From Pristionchus mayeri (Eukaryota > Nematoda > Chromadorea > Rhabditida > Neodiplogasteridae): a DNA stretch of 64,000 bases. Numbering within the stretch: position 1 is the stretch's first letter; each line of letters begins with the position of its first letter. The DNA is taken from the NCBI GenBank assembly GCA_036245805.1, contig BTRK01000002.1, positions 9,854,689 to 9,918,688 of the forward strand, given 5' to 3'. Below, piece by piece: positions 48,798 through 60,359 of this stretch. A program made the position numbers and the translations under genes. The notes below the pieces were generated by a model. The model made no database searches. It was not told the origin of the DNA and saw nothing but the letters and a program-made list of their open reading frames with translations.

Positions 48798-50353
48798 CGC
48801 TGTGGTGAGGGAGGCTGCAAGAACGTGTGTAGAATAGAGCAACATAATCGAATTCCGGGGGACGAACAGAGCTGAGCGAAATAGCTGTGAAATAAATTAG
48901 ATACGTCAGTAATTACCGATCTTTTTTTCAGGAAATAAAAAGAAACCCATTTTCGGATAAAAACTCATCGACATCAAGCGTTGGATAACAATGAACGGGT
49001 GGAAATACAGATCAGTCCTTTAAAACAACGCTCGTACGATGACAATTCCGGTGCGGGTGCAGACGGAACGCGACGAGATAGTGAGGTAAGCGTAGAGAGC
49101 GCAGAGCTTCAGAGGTGCGAGAGAGTGTGGGAAAGTGAGAGAGCAAACGAGAAAGCACGGGTGAGGTCCTTGCAAACACGGAAGAGGCACTGGCCGAATA
49201 CACAAAGAACACGCTTGTAAGCGCGTGGAAGCATAATAACAACACTGGTGTTCAATGAGGGATGATACGAAGTATTGGTGGAATGACTGGGCTGACTCTC
49301 TTTATTTCCAATGATCCCTAGCTTACAATAGAGAGAGAAGAGATTGGAAATGAGCGAGACCAGTGGGTGTTTTCTAGGGTTAGTAGTGAAGATTGGAAGA
49401 AGTGAACGAGACAGAGATTGCAAACATGACCGTGCCAGAGGTGGCTATGGAAGCGGGCAAGTATTGCAAAACATCGGAAGTGGTAGATTGAGCATTTGAT
49501 TTAAATTTCAAAAAAGTATGAGCAGTGATGTGAAACCATTTTTTTCAGCTGAAAATATTTCAATTGCTTGTCGGACTGAACTATCACCGATTGTATTTTG
49601 AATGAGTTTAATAGAGCGAACTAAACTAACGAACTTGACATTTACCAGTGAGCGGGATATATTCGGTTTAAAATAATATCGAATGATCACTCAACTATTC
49701 TTTGTAGTGGCCGTTTATCTAATCCCAATAAATCTAGACCCCGCTCCACAATCATTCAAGAGTGTGCTTGAAAAGTTATTTGGTCTATTTGCTTCTCTCG
49801 CCTGAGAGAACACGCACAATGAAGAGTAATTTTTTTTCCGAATCCATCTCTAGTCACCACTCGACCACTCATTTCTCATCTTTCTCGCTGACAATTTGGG
49901 TCTAACCTGGATCGATTTATCAATGAATTATGATTTATGAGATGATATGTACAACGAGCGGATCGGGGTCCCGTAGGTCAGCCAAAAGGACTCCGATAAT
50001 TTTTAGGACTCCGACACAGAGTCCAATGAGCCGTATTCGCTTCGAGTTAGAGATGGATTCGCAATAACTTGGCATTCGATTCACACTCTTGAAGGATTTG
50101 TGGCGCGAGGTTATATTTATTGGGAATCGGCTGCTTCTGCAGTTTGTGAACATGTGTGAAGAACAAATAGTTCCTTGTCAATGAATGCGCCGACTTTATG
50201 GGTCTTTACTTTTTTAAAACGCTTCACTCGTCAGTCAGACCAATATAAAAGCACGATGATGTGAGCAACTTCTTACGAAGTCAGCACTACTTTGGTTGCC
50301 GAGACGCATTAGTCACTTTTCCATTAGGACCGACTTCAGGAGTGGTTGTAACC
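48798..50353. other. Divergent intergenic region between GST-6 and gene E
   Basis: Contains the presumed promoters of both genes; ATATAAAAGC at 50243-50252 is a TATA-like box for gene E. No further coding exon is recognised. Several overlapping open frames at 48981-49423 on both strands follow GAGA-rich sequence and look like chance. Confidence 0.5.
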
Positions 50354-50425
50354 ATGGCATACATTAATCCGATTAGCCGATCCAAACAAAGCAAGCCAAA
50401 GCACTCAACCTGTAAGACTCCTAAG

Positions 50426-53400
50426 ATGTGGAGGCCCATTCTCTTTCTTCGACTACTCGTTGTGAGTTGTTCAACCTTAAATGGAGATAAACTTAATAGA
50501 AAACAATAATAATCAACGTTTCTATAAGCAGATGGCCGATTACGCGGCAAGCCTGTGCTTCAATGAGGAGCCAAATGGCGGAGCAGCGACTCATGTCCGA
50601 AGACAAGTTGTGCAAGCGTCCGAGCCCGTCGAAGATATCGAAGCGTGCAAGCACAAATGTTGGAATGAGGTGATTTACTGTATTTGCAATTCTATCTCAG
50701 AGACTGATATTGTTCCGGTAATATTATCAACAAGTATAGTTCGAGAAATTAAACCAGTGTCTTCTCATTCTACACACTCTCTCCCCGTTCCACCATTCGA
50801 GAGAGTGTGTAAACTGAAGAGACGGTCTGCGTGATGCTGTTGCATATCTAGTTCAGCAATGGTCTCACTCTCTCCACTACACTGTACTCTCTCGCTTGCT
50901 TTGACCGACGAAAGAGCGTGTGAAATGAATAGTCAGACGATTTGTATATATCTGTAAACCTGGGTTGAGGATTCCTGCCACGCATTGTCGTTCAAAGACG
51001 ATCTCGTCCCTCGATGCGCTCTGCTTGGGGAGGAGATCACGGAATCGAATACTGAAGAAGTAATCTGGACAAAGTGCACAGGTGATTCGGAAGAAAATAT
51101 TAGGGATGACTTCTCAAGAAGTACATCATTCCGCATAGTAGAGTTCGTAATTCGAGTCACCGTCTCTTCATTTCACACACTCTCTAGACCGGTGGAAATG
51201 CGAGAGAGTGTGTGGAATGAAGAGACCGTGGTTTCATTTTCGAACTCTACCGCACACTCTAGACAGAGCGATGAGAGAGCACGCATAATGAAGAGACAGC
51301 GGAGTAATTTGAGAAGCCTTCCCTACACAATATTTGACCGTTATAATGAGTAATGATAAGGCTTTCGAAATATTAGTATAGGAATTGTTCTTCGAACAGT
51401 GTTCACACAACCACCTTGAAATGCGAACCTGCTATTCAGATGACAAGTCGTGCGGAAAAGACATGCCCGTGGAGTTCATTTGCCAAGCAAGTGGGTTATC
51501 ACATATAGATGACACTTACCCTACATCCATTTCTTTCTGTTGAGCAATATGTAAATATAATGTGTCCATACTTTTACTGCTCCGTTGCTTCTTTGGTCAA
51601 ATTCATTTTATTTGCTTTTATTTCTGAAATTTTCAGGCAATTGCTACTGCAGAGACCCTAATGCAGGGATTGTCGGAAACGTGTCCGACTCGGCAGGCCT
51701 GCCCGTGAGTGAAACTGCACAAATTCTCTAATCACACCTAGCATTTAAGGGAGTCAATTCCGGAACCATGCTGAAATGCCAACCCAGAGAACGAATCATC
51801 AATACTATTGATGACATGATGTGGTATACGACCAACGCGCGTTCTGGCTCCAACGCTTACAAGGGTATCGCGGCGAAAGGTGAGCGCATTTTAATGTCAA
51901 TGCTTACGCGATGAAACCCATTCCTGAAATAATTTCCATAGTGAGGATTAATGCTCTAAACACCTGTGCAAAGAAAACATTTATGAAAAGAAACTGTGCA
52001 AAGTGTCTCGAAATGAGGGAAAAGCTGACTAAATTTATGCATGATTAAGGTGCTTGCCGACTTGTCCAGCCCACTTCCCATCCTTCCTGTATGCGCCACC
52101 TTATCGTGATCAAGGATGGATATCGAGATGGTATAATTTTAAAATGTTGTTGTTCTTAGTGTTGCGAATGGCGTTAAACAAGAACAATGAACATTTCAAA
52201 ATACTAAAATGAACTCACGTCACTATTATTCGAGTTTCAGGTGACAACTTCTGCTCTGGCGGAAAACTGGATTACTGGACAGAGGCTTCATGGAGCTCTC
52301 GAGATGCCGTCTCACCCGAATATCTTACAAATCCCGAGTGCAGGTAGGGTTGCAAATTAGAGTTAGTAATTTGGGTCACCGTCCCTTCATTTTATCACGC
52401 GTCTTCTGAGAGAATGCATGAAAACGGACACCCCGTGGAACCAGGAGCCCCAACTTTCAGCAGTATCTACGAGATAATTATGCCAGAGTATATTGGGTAT
52501 CAGAAAACTTTCTACGTTGGCCGTTTTTTTCAGAACCGGTTTTTAGGCATTTTCCGGTTCGCAATCGGCTCTACCGTATTTCCGCTCCCAGATGAGCTAG
52601 AATGGTGGCATTGGGCTCAAAATGTCCGGAAAATTATTTCCAACAACTTTTATGTTGACAAAAAAGTTCGCCGACGTCAACTTCATATTGAAATTTTCGA
52701 AAAACTTCAATCAAAAACAGAAAATAAATTCTACCGGCTCGGGGACCCCACCCTTTCAAGTATGCGGTGCTCATATTCGAATTCTCCATGCCCGATTCTA
52801 TCAGGAAAAAAATATGGCCGAACTCCTTAGGGGTGACAAGTGGTCTTCCCAAGGCGAAAATAGCGTCCAACTCGCTCAATTTCAAAATCACTTTTCTGAA
52901 AATCATCGGATAAAAGCTCCAAAACATGACTATATTGGCGAAAACATCATAAATAAGTAACATAACTCTTAATAATGCGAATGGAAAGCATTTTGCAACT
53001 TTTAAAAGAAATCGAAAAAATTTCGAAAAAAATTGCCTCGATTTTCATGAATTTCTATTTTCATAATTTTCATGCATCATTTGCAACCAAATCATATAAA
53101 ACAATGATATGATAATGCAGAGACATTATTTCTTCGAAAAAATATGATTTCGGTCACAGAGCCGGAAATTACAAACTTTCCGGTTTTGGTTTCCGGCTTT
53201 GGACCAGACTATTAAATGTATGGAAAATCAAGCCATCTAGTTATTTTTATTTGATAAGAAATATAAATAAACGCATTTTATCCTACAAGAAAGGATTCTG
53301 ACATTAAATTTCAGCGTAGATTCAATTGCAGCTGAAATTACACTTCGAAAATACAAATTACAATTTACAAAATGCAGGACTATCATATCTTGACAAAAAT

Positions 53401-54534
53401 CTTCCTTCTAGCGTAAAATGTGTTTACTTATGGTTACTAATAAATATAAATAACTAGACGGCTTTAATTTTCCATAGAGAACATAGTTGCGTCCAAATTC
53501 GGAAACCAAAACCGGAAAGTTTGTAATTTCCGGCTCTGTGACCGAAATCATATTTTTTTAGACGAAATCATGCCTCTGTCTTATCATATCGTTGTTGTAT
53601 ATGATTTGGTTGCAAATGATCCATGAAAATTATGAAAATAGAAATTCATGAAAATCGAGGCATTTTTTTCGAAATTTTTTCGATTTTTTTAAAAAGTTGC
53701 AAAATGCTTTCCATTCGAATTATTAAGAGTTATCTTACTTATTTATGATGTTTTCGCCAATATAGTCATGTTTTGGAGCTTTTATCCTATGATTTTCAGA
53801 AAAATAATTTTGAAATTGAGCGAGTTGGACGCTATTTTCGCGTTGGGAAGACCACTTGTCACCCCTAAGGGGTTCGGCCATATTTTTTTCCTGATAGAAT
53901 CGGGCATGGAGAATTCGAATATGAGCACCGCATACTTGAAAGGGTGGGGTCCCCGAGCCGGTAGAATTTATTTTCTGTTTTTGATTGAAGTTTTTCGAAA
54001 ATTTCAATATGAAGTTGACGTCGGCGAACTTTTTTGTCAACATAAAAGTTGTTGGAAATAATTTTCCGGACATTTTGAGCCCAATGCTACCATTCTAGCT
54101 CATCTGGGAGCGGAAATACGGTAGAGCCGGTTGCGAACCGGAAAATGCCTAAAAACCGGTTCTGAAAAAAACGGCCAACGTAGAAAGTTTTCTCATACCC
54201 AATATACTCTGGCATAATTATCTCGTGGATACTGCTGAAAGTTGGGGCTCCTGGTTCCGCACGGTCCTGCAATCTCTCAGAAGACGCGTGTTATACACTC
54301 TCTAAACCGGTGGACCGGCGAGAGAGTGTGGGAAATGAAGATACGATGGCACGAATTACGAACTCTATTGCAAATGTTTTCTTAATTTCGCGCATTCTCT
54401 CGCAGATCGGAGATAGAGTGAGTATAATGAAGCGATACATTTCACAGGAAGACAACACTTTTTGCAGGCCAGAGGGATGGTTTGCTGGTGGAAGAGTCAT
54501 CAATCCGAAGGTTGCTGCGTGCGCGAAGCAGTAA
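50426..54534 (+). CDS. Gene E: small secreted cysteine-rich PAN-like protein
   Basis: Exons 50426-50461 (signal MWRPILFLRLLV), 50532-50669, 50970-51081, 51440-51490, 51637-51704, 51750-51879, 52050-52130, 52241-52343 and 54468-54534, every phase consistent; about 250 residues. An upstream in-frame ATG at 50354 sits in a start context (GTAACCATGGC) conserved in gene F and would add 24 residues, so the true start is open. Conserved words: ASLCFNEEPNGG, EACKHKCWNE, CHALSFKDDLVPRCALLG (PAN/apple-like cysteine pattern), CYCRDPNAG, CMRHLIVIKDGYRDG, FCSGGKLDYWTEASW, PEGWFAGGRVINPK. Introns 2, 3 and 8 hold MITEs; intron 8 is 2.1 kb through nested insertion. Extracellular by signal sequence; function unknown. 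Confidence 0.82.
50751..50829. mobile_element. Hairpin MITE in gene E intron 2, first copy
   Basis: GTCTTCTCATTCTACACACT, loop CCCCGTTCCACCATTC, then GAGAGAGTGTGTAAACTGAA and GAGACGG. The outer arm is decayed. Confidence 0.75.
50857..50943. mobile_element. Hairpin MITE in gene E intron 2, second copy
   Basis: AGCAATGGTCTCACTCTCTC to AATAGTCAGACGATTTG with core GTACTCTCTCGCTTG. GGTCTGACTCTC-arm type. It ends 27 bases before exon 3. Confidence 0.75.
51139..51249. mobile_element. Hairpin MITE in gene E intron 3
   Basis: TAGAGTTCGTAATTCGAGTC and complement; core CACACTCTCTAGACCGG. Flanks CCGCATAG and CCGCACAC match at six of eight bases, consistent with an old 8-bp duplication. Confidence 0.85.
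52358..54367. mobile_element. GAGTTCG-type MITE split by a large palindrome in gene E intron 8
   Basis: Left half TAGAGTTAGTAATTTGGGTC (52358) and right half ACACTCTCTAAACCGG...ACGAACTCTA (ending 54367) form one MITE. TTGCAAAT occurs directly before and after it (52350-52357, 54368-54375). Everything between 52395 and 54290 is a later insertion. Confidence 0.88.
52395..54290. mobile_element. 1.9-kb palindromic element inserted in the MITE
   Basis: TCACGCGTCTTCTGAGAG and complement form the ends, TTA is present on both sides. Arms of about 830 bp are near-perfect complements (for example GAGCCCCAACTTTCAGCAGT with its mate at about 54230), with a spacer at about 53230-53490. Symmetric open frames in both arms (52622-52960 plus; 53735-54073 minus) are the same repeat sequence. 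Family member of 43538-44630 and source of the fragment at 26175. Confidence 0.87.
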
Positions 54535-54998
54535 AACAATCGAGGAAATGTGAAGAAGAATCCACATATATATTTCATGCGAATATTTCGTGAACAACCA
54601 TTTCGAATACCATCATATCATTGCTTCCTATATACCATGTATATTTATCTACAAAGTGCATTCTTACGTTAATCGTGATGTTTCAATGCATTTCATACTG
54701 TCTCATCGCAATAAAATAATTGCAACTTTGACGTGATTCCTCTAATTTTCAAGGCGTATAATCATACTCAAGCGGCCTGGTCGCCGTGTGAGTGGCATTA
54801 CCAAAGCGACTACTGTACTCATCCAATGTCTCAAAAGACATGATGGCATTCTGTAACTCGCATCAATTCCGTCCGAAATACAAAGTTCATTGCACAACTA
54901 ACCTCCTTTAGACAAGGAAATCCCTTTTCTTCCTTTAAAAGACCTGACTTACATTTGTCACTTGTCCATTAGTACAGACTTCGAGAGAGGTAGTAACC
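54535..54998 (+). promoter_or_regulatory. Intergenic region upstream of gene F
   Basis: Gene E 3' flank with ATAAAATAATTG near 54710 as a possible polyadenylation signal. The last 60 bases are similar to the sequence just before gene E (CATTAG, ACCGACTTC, GTAACCATGGC). Confidence 0.5.
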
Positions 54999-57431
54999 AT
55001 GGCTGAAACTACTCTCACGAACGAAACAAAGCCAAGTCTAGTCACTCTCACTGTACGATTCCTTCGAGGAGGGGTAGACCTACCTCCGTTCTTCGTCTTC
55101 TAATTGTCAGTTTTTCTGTTAAGACATCACCGTTGAATAATCTTTTGCTGCTTGGGAAACGACTGTGAAACTAATGTAGAATGATACATATTTGGTTATC
55201 ATCCGTTAATGTCTGGCAGATGCTCAAGTGTGCCGCAAGTCTGTGTTTCTACGAGATGTTTCAAGACGGCGGTGAACCTACAAAACATGTCAGAAGAAAA
55301 GTTGTGAATGCTTCCGAGCCGATCGAAGACGATGTAGCGTGCATGCAAAAGTGCTGGGGAGAGGTTTTAATTTTGGTGAAAAAATTCAATCAAGGCATAT
55401 CTCTGAATCCAGGAAGCATGTCTCGTCTTGTCATTCAAAGATGGAATAGTTCCGCACTGCGCTCTTCTTGGAGAGGATATTGGGGAATCAATGTGCTCAT
55501 TTGATACTGGAGAAACCATCATGACTAAGTGCTTGGGTAAGTAGGAAGGAATTCACAATTGGGCATGTAGTGGGACGTAACCGAAATACTACGACTCCAT
55601 TCATTATGTGTCATGCCTCACAGATAAAATCAATGAGAGCGTTTCTAGCGGATACATCTCTTAGGCAGTCATTCTTTGGAACTAGGTAGGATGAGAACCT
55701 TTTGTATTTTCCCAGAAGAATCCTTGACTTTGTGGAAAGTTCCTTCGAAAATCCTAAAGAACGGCACATTATTTGCCTGTAGGGTTGTCATCGTCAGGTC
55801 TAGTACATATTTTTCAGATCACAAATCACTCGGCGAAGACATGCCTCCGAACATATTATGCTATCAAGGTAAAACGTATGTTCTATTAGGTTGATGCAAA
55901 ATTTTCTTTACAAGGCATTTTAATTTTTTTGTCGCGAATGCTTCACTTCTCTGAAAGGACACGCTGGGAATATTTGAGGTAGTATTGTGCCACCACAATC
56001 TTTGGTTTCTATCGAATCTATCGAATGTTGTTCGGTAGAAAAACATTGATAACCGAAAATGTGCAAATTTTCCGTTTTTTTGGGTCCTCTGCACAATTAA
56101 TCTGAGAATTAAAACCGATAAACTTCCGTTCTTTTGATAAGTTAATTATTAAAGGTCGTTGTGTCATATGATCAATTGAAATCATAGTTTCGTAACCTCT
56201 CGAAAAATTGTGATGCGTAGTATCCCGTTTTCGTCATCAAAAAATTCTAAATGTGGATATTGGGAAATGCGGCTCTTGAGAAGAACAATGAATCTTCATC
56301 ATATTTCTATTATAGCTTCATCGTGAGAGTTTCTTCTGATTTCAAACCGTTTAAGACCATTTGGTCCAACATCAGAAATGCTGAGCACGAATAAACCAAT
56401 CCTTCAAGTTCGAGAATCCGGAATTTGTGCCTCTCTGAATAAACTTTGTAAAAAAACTTTTTTTCATCCTGACAATTCAATATTACATGTCACAATAGCT
56501 CGTTCAAGTGGGCTGGTTATCAGGGTAGTTCGATAAACACGCAAATTTTAGACAATATTTCTATGTAGGGAATTCCATAAAATTTCTACACTTTCTAAAT
56601 ATTTAATGGTGTTTACAGCAAAAAGCTACTGCAAGGATCCCAATACGATGTTCATTGTAAATAGTCCTACGTCTTCATGTGCAATGGTAAGTGAATATCA
56701 GAATTTATTCGCAATTCCGCGAGCGATTAAACCGAATGAAGGGAACCACGTATTGCGACGATATCTCATCAAAAATCGAAAAACATTTCAGGAATATACT
56801 TCTGGAACTGAGATAATTTGCTCGGAAGGAAACACGATCAACGATATTAATTTGGAAGATTGGAACCATGAGCGGGCGCAATTTTGAGGGCAGTGCACGC
56901 AAAGGTTAGAATTGCTTTTGAATAAAACGATAAAGAGCTGAAATAAATCGTAATCATCTATAGTTCTTGCGGAAAAAATATGACAGAATGAATAGTGAAA
57001 TCGTCTTGAGTCTCGAAAAAAATGCATATTTAAGACGGATGTCGTCGGGTACAGCAAACTACTTATCCAAAGTGCATGCGCGACCAGATGGTGACGAAGG
57101 ACGGCTACAGAGATGGTATGTTCGGCATTCCACACCCTCAAGTCCAAGGCCAAGCAAAGCAAAGCCCAGCCTTTTCTTCGTAGTACCCGGTTCATGGGGA
57201 TTTCAAATATTGCCGGAGGAGCATCTTCTATGCACATTAAATCTGTTATCCGCGGAATTTTCAGGAGATGTGCACCGGTGCACCGGAGGCACCCTTCAAT
57301 ACTGGACCGAAGGGGGCTGGGTGGATCCTGGAAATGCGGATAATCACATGCATCCCACGTGTACTGTCAAGGGATGGACGGTCGGAGGGAAGATCGTGCA
57401 TCCTGCTGCAGTTCAATGCCTCAAACCATGA
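54999..57431 (+). pseudogene. Gene F: paralog of gene E with frame lesions
   Basis: Exons matching E: 55220-55363, 55413-55536, 55818-55868, 56619-56686, 56792-56904, 57035-57115 and 57265-57431 (stop). Products: CAASLCFYEMFQDGGEP, CLVLSFKDGIVPHCALLG, SYCKDPNTMF, CMRDQMVTKDGYRDG, RCTGGTLQYWTEGGWVD, KIVHPAAVQCLKP. Exon lengths equal those of E (51, 68 and 81 bases). Two lesions: the first exon (ATG 54999) is out of frame with exon 2 by comparison with E, and exon 6 has one extra T in a TTTT run near 56884, creating a stop and shifting phase. If both are assembly slips the gene is intact; otherwise it is a young pseudogene. Secreted-protein family, function unknown. Confidence 0.75.
55886..55960. 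mobile_element. Possible mariner end in gene F intron
   Basis: A TA dinucleotide followed by TTAGGTTGATGCAAAATTTT resembles a mariner left end. I could not find the matching right end, so this is a truncated or decayed copy at best. Confidence 0.35.
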
Positions 57432-57651
57432 GATAATTACCTCTCAATCTTGATTAATCATACGCCGTATATCTGGATGTCGTCTGAGAGAAGAAAATTT
57501 TGCATCTTTCTGGGGTTCAGCGCATCAAACAATGATATGTATGCTTCACAATGCTTCTCGTTAGTTGCATTATACCTGCATATTTTAATTGTAAAGCTTT
57601 CCAAAATAAATGTGTTAAATTTAAAAAAAAATAAATCGGCTGGTAGTAGAG

Positions 57652-57693
57652 AAGATCGCGCATCCTGCTGCAGTTCAGTGTATCAAGCAGTGA
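57652..57693 (+). pseudogene. Terminal-exon fragment of a third gene E/F copy
   Basis: Reads KIAHPAAVQCIKQ then stop, matching the end of gene F (KIVHPAAVQCLKP). It directly precedes a MITE and shows that a further paralog once existed here. Confidence 0.75.
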
Positions 57694-57700
57694 TGCATAC

Positions 57701-57812
57701 TAGTGATGCCAATACGGCTCGCGCTCTCCTCGTTTCACACGCTCTCTCGCCGGTCAGGCATAGCGAGAGATCGTGTGAAACGAGGAGAGTACACGCCGTT
57801 TTGGCATCACTA
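57701..57812. mobile_element. hAT-type hairpin MITE, TAGTGATGCC ends
   Basis: TAGTGATGCCAATACGGC and complement; core CACACGCTCTCTCGCCGG. Flanked by exact ATGCATAC at 57693-57700 and 57813-57820. Sister copy of 47354-47464. Confidence 0.92.
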
Positions 57813-58470
57813 ATGCATACGATAATTCTTCGTATATATTGCTTTGTTTGAATAATTTATGGCTATTCTATAAGGAGAAGAAAAGTAGCATCTTTGTAAA
57901 GCGTCTATCGATCGTTTTTCGAAGATTATAAAGTTAAATTGGCACGTACTCTAAAATGTGAATGATTAGATAGGGTGTTCTCGAAGTCACCCTGCGCACT
58001 CTATCTGCTGATATAATGATACGAGAATGAGTGGAATGCAAATAACGGGGTGTTTTTTTCTTGAATCTTAATTACCGTTGGTCAGCAGACCACTGGTTTC
58101 CAGGAAATGTCTCGTTGCTACACAAACAATGGGTGGCAAACCCCGCCTTGTATGTAAAAGCCTAACACCTTTACTTTTATAGACCGAAAACAACACTTTA
58201 CAGTGGTGGTATTTTGTAAAAAAATTGCACAGATGATGCCTATCCACAGATGAAAAAAATACAAATTTTGAAGGAGTGTTAGGCAGACTCAAAGTTGAGG
58301 CGACATTATGCTATACGCGACTCTCCCATTAGGATGGGAGAGTAATTGATTGTAATTGTACTTTGTTGTTTGCAGACAACCATGCGATGTGCTCATTTGT
58401 ATCTAAATGCGCCCTTGACTGTGTTGTTGTTCGCGCGCTCCCAATCAATCGCCATTCAATGCATTCTCCC
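57813..58470. other. Non-coding stretch before the thioesterase gene
   Basis: A small open frame on the minus strand (58068-58292) shows no domain. Nothing else is recognised. Confidence 0.4.
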
Positions 58471-58581
58471 TAGAGTTCGTAATTCGGGTCACCATCTCTT
58501 CATTTCCCACACTCTCTAGACGGGTCAATCGACGAGAGAGTGTGGGAAATGAAGAGACGGTGACCCGAATTACGAACTCTA
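58471..58581. mobile_element. Near-perfect GAGTTCG-type hairpin MITE
   Basis: TAGAGTTCGTAATTCGGGTC with an almost exact complement; core CACACTCTCTAGACGGGTC. Flanked by ATTCTCCC at 58463-58470 and 58582-58589. The best-preserved copy in the window. It ends 26 bases upstream of the thioesterase start codon. Confidence 0.95.
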
Positions 58582-58607
58582 ATTCTCCCTTGCAAACAGT
58601 ACAGACA

Positions 58608-60074
58608 ATGCTGCGGAATTTATTCAAAATGACTCAAGTGGATAGTTCACATGTCAGGTTTGTTCATATTTCCCCGATTGAAAATTATTTTTGTCTGATC
58701 ACGCTTTATTTTCCGCTAGACTTTCAAAAGAACTTATCTCTATATTCAGTGTTATGGTTGATTTGAATCTTAGACAAGTATGTGAATACTTGATGCGGTT
58801 TTTCCCTTTCCTCAGATCCGTTCCTCCATATATCGCAGGTGATTCAGTATCAAGCAGACTCTATGGAGGGCTGTCCGTGAGTCAGGTTCATTGAATATGC
58901 AGAAAAAATCAAACACATCTCATTTTCAGGCCGTTCAATCATTCATCCTTTCTCACCCCAACCGCTATCCACACACTGTAAACTTCAAGTTTATCGCGCC
59001 CGGTGAGCGATTTTTGCTTTCGAAAACAACAATTCCCCTTTTTCACTCGTTCAAACTTGCAGGGAACATCAGTGATCATCTCGAATTCAATTTCGGTAAT
59101 TTCGAAGATGGAAGCATCGTAACTGTGCGCGCTTCACAAAATAATAAAACAATTGGAATAGCGCATATACGGGTGCGTGATTTACTTTATTTATTTTAAG
59201 AGGTTCACGACTTAAGCATCAGAATATAACAATGAACCGAGGACCTTGCAGTATTCAAAAGAAGCTGACTACCTCGACGTATCAACATGCGACTGCTCAG
59301 AATATACCGCGCCAGACGATAGTATGAGTGAGGACGATGTATTGACATCATTGAAAGGTCCGGGAAGACAATTCTGGGAGGTAGATTCGAGAATTTTGCG
59401 CAATATGATTTCCGCATATTTTTAGCAAATGCGCAAATTTCCCGTTGAATTCCGATTTGCAATGTCGTTTTCCAACAAGTGTCAACAAAAAGTTAACCCA
59501 TCCACAATATGGGCTCGAATAAGGCCGGAGCATCATGGTTTGTCGAGAAAAAAAAAGTCACTCGGAATCAGTTATTCAGATGTTTCAACTTTAGAGTCAC
59601 TCAGCGCAAAAGACGGGCTAGCTGCGCTATTGTTTATTTCCGACTCGTCAATGCTAGATGCGGCCGGAGAGATCTATCAGAATGCAGGAATTAATGTGGG
59701 AATAATCAGAAATTGTCTTACTGATTAGATCTATTTCAGTTCAAATCTCTAAAGCTTCATCATCAAGTATGGATTCACGAAAAGAATGTTGACGTAAGTA
59801 TACTTGCGTATGCTAGAACCTTACCTAACGGTCCTTCACGAAAGTAACGCGTTATCTCGGTAGGATGGTAGGATGCTTTTCTTCTGTCGGTATATCAGCA
59901 TAATAAAAAATGCTAATAATCTGTGAGCCTATCGGTTGGTTCTTGATCTTGGCTGAGTGCAAGATGATTTCACACGGTCGAGTTCGTGTTGAAGCGATAA
60001 TCTTCGACGAATCAAGAAAGTGCTTCATGACTGCGGTGCAGGAAGGATACACACCGAGGAATCACAAGCTATGA
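58608..60074 (+). CDS. Acyl-CoA thioesterase (TesB/ACOT8-like double hotdog), probably peroxisomal
   Basis: Eight exons with consistent phase: 58608-58657, 58816-58876, 58930-59002, 59063-59172, 59252-59380, 59426-59695, 59740-59793, 59928-60074; 297 residues, normal for the family. It hydrolyses acyl-CoA to free fatty acid and CoA. Matches to the family: SRLYGGLSAVQSF (family RVFGGQ), VNFKFIAPGNISDHLEF (YFLRPGD region), IGIAHIRYSKEADY, ALLFISDSSMLDAA (ALAYxSD region of the second hotdog), HHQVWIHEKNVD (DHSIWFH) and a C-terminal GRVRVEAIIFDESRKC with TAVQEGY. It ends HKL, an unusual variant of the SKL-type peroxisomal signal. Intron 6 is 44 bp and its last exon uses a weak GTGAG acceptor. The Asp/Gln/Ser/Thr active-site residues were not individually assigned. 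Confidence 0.85.
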
Positions 60075-60311
60075 TCAACCAAAGAATGATCAGAATTTAT
60101 TGCATGAACTTTATTCTTACTGTCTTTGACACACTGCACTATTTACAATTCGTAATATAAAAATCGGTTTTGGTTGATAAACTGATTCAAACATCATCTA
60201 GGAAGTTGATAGTAATAAAAAAATGAGACATATAAATGATTCTGATCATGTCCATTTAGAGTTTCTAGTGCATTCAAAAAATTTAGAGTTTCTAGTGCAT
60301 TCTAGTGCATT
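60075..60311. other. Intergenic stretch with short duplications before the LINE
   Basis: TTTAGAGTTTCTAGTGCATT occurs twice (60256-60275 and 60285-60304 approximately), followed by a third AGTGCATT at 60304-60311 that also borders the LINE on its right. No gene is seen. Confidence 0.55.
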
Positions 60312-60321
60312 TTTTTTTTTC

Positions 60322-60359
<38 letters not shown>

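Noticed and set aside
49020..49423. Overlapping frames upstream of GST-6
   Set aside because: They arise from GAGA/TCTC-rich sequence, exist on both strands and have no start context or splice structure.
52622..52963. Frames of about 110 residues in both arms of the gene E intron palindrome
   Set aside because: Mirror-image repeat sequence (same peptide at 53735-54073 on the other strand), no coding signature beyond openness.
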